Shown piece after piece: positions 14,398-14,577 of a stretch of 14,577 bases of DNA. A program made the translations under genes and the position numbers. Origin of the DNA: Clostridiales bacterium (GTDB lineage Bacteria > Bacillota > Clostridia > Christensenellales > Aristaeellaceae); assembly GCA_004556545.1 (NCBI GenBank), contig SFGO01000062.1, positions 1-14,577 on the forward strand, given 5' to 3'. Position 1 is the first letter of the stretch. Each line of letters begins with the position of its first letter. The notes beneath the pieces are model-generated. The model had not been told where the DNA came from. It searched no databases and saw only the letters and a program-made list of their open reading frames with translations.

Positions 14398-14536
14398 GGG
14401 AAAAAGGCCCGCCCATTTTGACGGCGGAAAAAGGCGAGCTCCGAGCGCGCACAATGGTAGGCGTAAGCTGGCCAACTCTGCTGCGCGCGACATAGCGAGC
14501 CCCGCCGTCAAAATGGGCAATAGAAGCCTTTTTCCC
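14398..14536. repeat. 139-bp imperfect palindromic element
   Basis: Outer arms GGGAAAAAGGC (14398-14408) and GCCTTTTTCCC (14526-14536) are perfectly complementary. Inner arms GCCCATTTTGACGGCGG (14411-14427) and CCGCCGTCAAAATGGGC (14502-14518) are a second perfect 17-bp pair. GCGCGC (14445-14450 and 14483-14488) extends the symmetry inward. The bases between arms differ in length (2 left, 7 right). This could be a MITE-like or REP/BIME-like element, or encode a long structured RNA. There is no transposase, and I saw no clear target-site duplication. Confidence 0.7.
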
Positions 14537-14577
14537 GGAGTCGCCGTGCCGCTGGCTTTCTTTTGCACACTTTTCTT

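Larger units (their letters stand above)
13979..14577. other. Gene-free, repeat-rich region downstream of recQ
   Basis: About 600 bases with no credible coding gene. Short open frames on both strands lack ribosome binding sites and run across the hairpins and repeats. The content is a hairpin cluster (13979-14020), two imperfect direct repeats of about 53 bases, a symmetrical terminator-like stem-loop (14161-14197), two imperfect 56-base repeats with a 98-base period and a 139-bp palindromic element running close to the right edge. The last 40 bases are unassigned and the repeat may continue outside the window. Confidence 0.75.

Noticed and set aside
14311..14568. A leftward open frame of 85 codons at the right edge
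   Set aside because: It spans the 139-bp palindrome and part of repeat B, lacks a ribosome binding site and has the composition of translated repeat DNA. A real small protein cannot be excluded but is not supported.

Overview
The window is GC-rich chromosomal DNA, densely coded, from what looks like a Gram-positive anaerobe of the Bacillota (Clostridia-like). The basis is a lipoteichoic-acid-synthase-type sulfatase, VanY-type D,D-carboxypeptidases, a Soj/Spo0J-type ParAB pair, a B. subtilis-like rph/rdgB/ysnB gene order and sigma-A-type promoters lying in small AT-rich islands. A Christensenellales- or Oscillospirales-like source is plausible but cannot be settled from the sequence alone. No rRNA, tRNA, CRISPR array, transposase or phage gene was recognised.

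Layout. Positions 1-185 hold only three stem-loops, which look like terminators at the 3' end of a leftward gene. A leftward LtaS-like polyglycerol-phosphate transferase gene occupies 2477-186. A divergent promoter region (about 2518-2643) separates it from a rightward run that continues to 13978. The first rightward unit is an RNase PH-RdgB fusion (2719-4029), a YsnB/YfcE-like phosphodiesterase (4106-4636), a cysteine desulfurase (4746-5903) and a long-form HflX GTPase whose N-terminus carries a JAMM-like signature (5958-7730). A strong extended -10 promoter begins one base after the hflX stop and opens the second unit: two M15B/VanY carboxypeptidases (7861-8538, 8548-9483), parA (9511-10269), parB (10303-11157), a membrane-anchored VanY paralogue that has lost its zinc ligands (11185-12381) and recQ (12410-13978). 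The gaps in this unit are only 9-33 bases, so it reads as one operon. The last 600 bases (13979-14577) have no credible gene. They are a mosaic of hairpins, two pairs of imperfect direct repeats and a 139-bp palindromic element.

Function. The first unit combines RNA 3' processing, nucleotide-pool cleaning, sulfur transfer and a ribosome-associated GTPase, all housekeeping. The second is less ordinary: chromosome-partition genes are embedded between peptidoglycan-peptidase paralogues, one of them apparently a pseudoenzyme with a transmembrane anchor. This VanY-VanY-ParA-ParB-pseudoVanY-RecQ arrangement is the best candidate here for something undescribed. It could link wall trimming to segregation, but that link is inference from gene order only.
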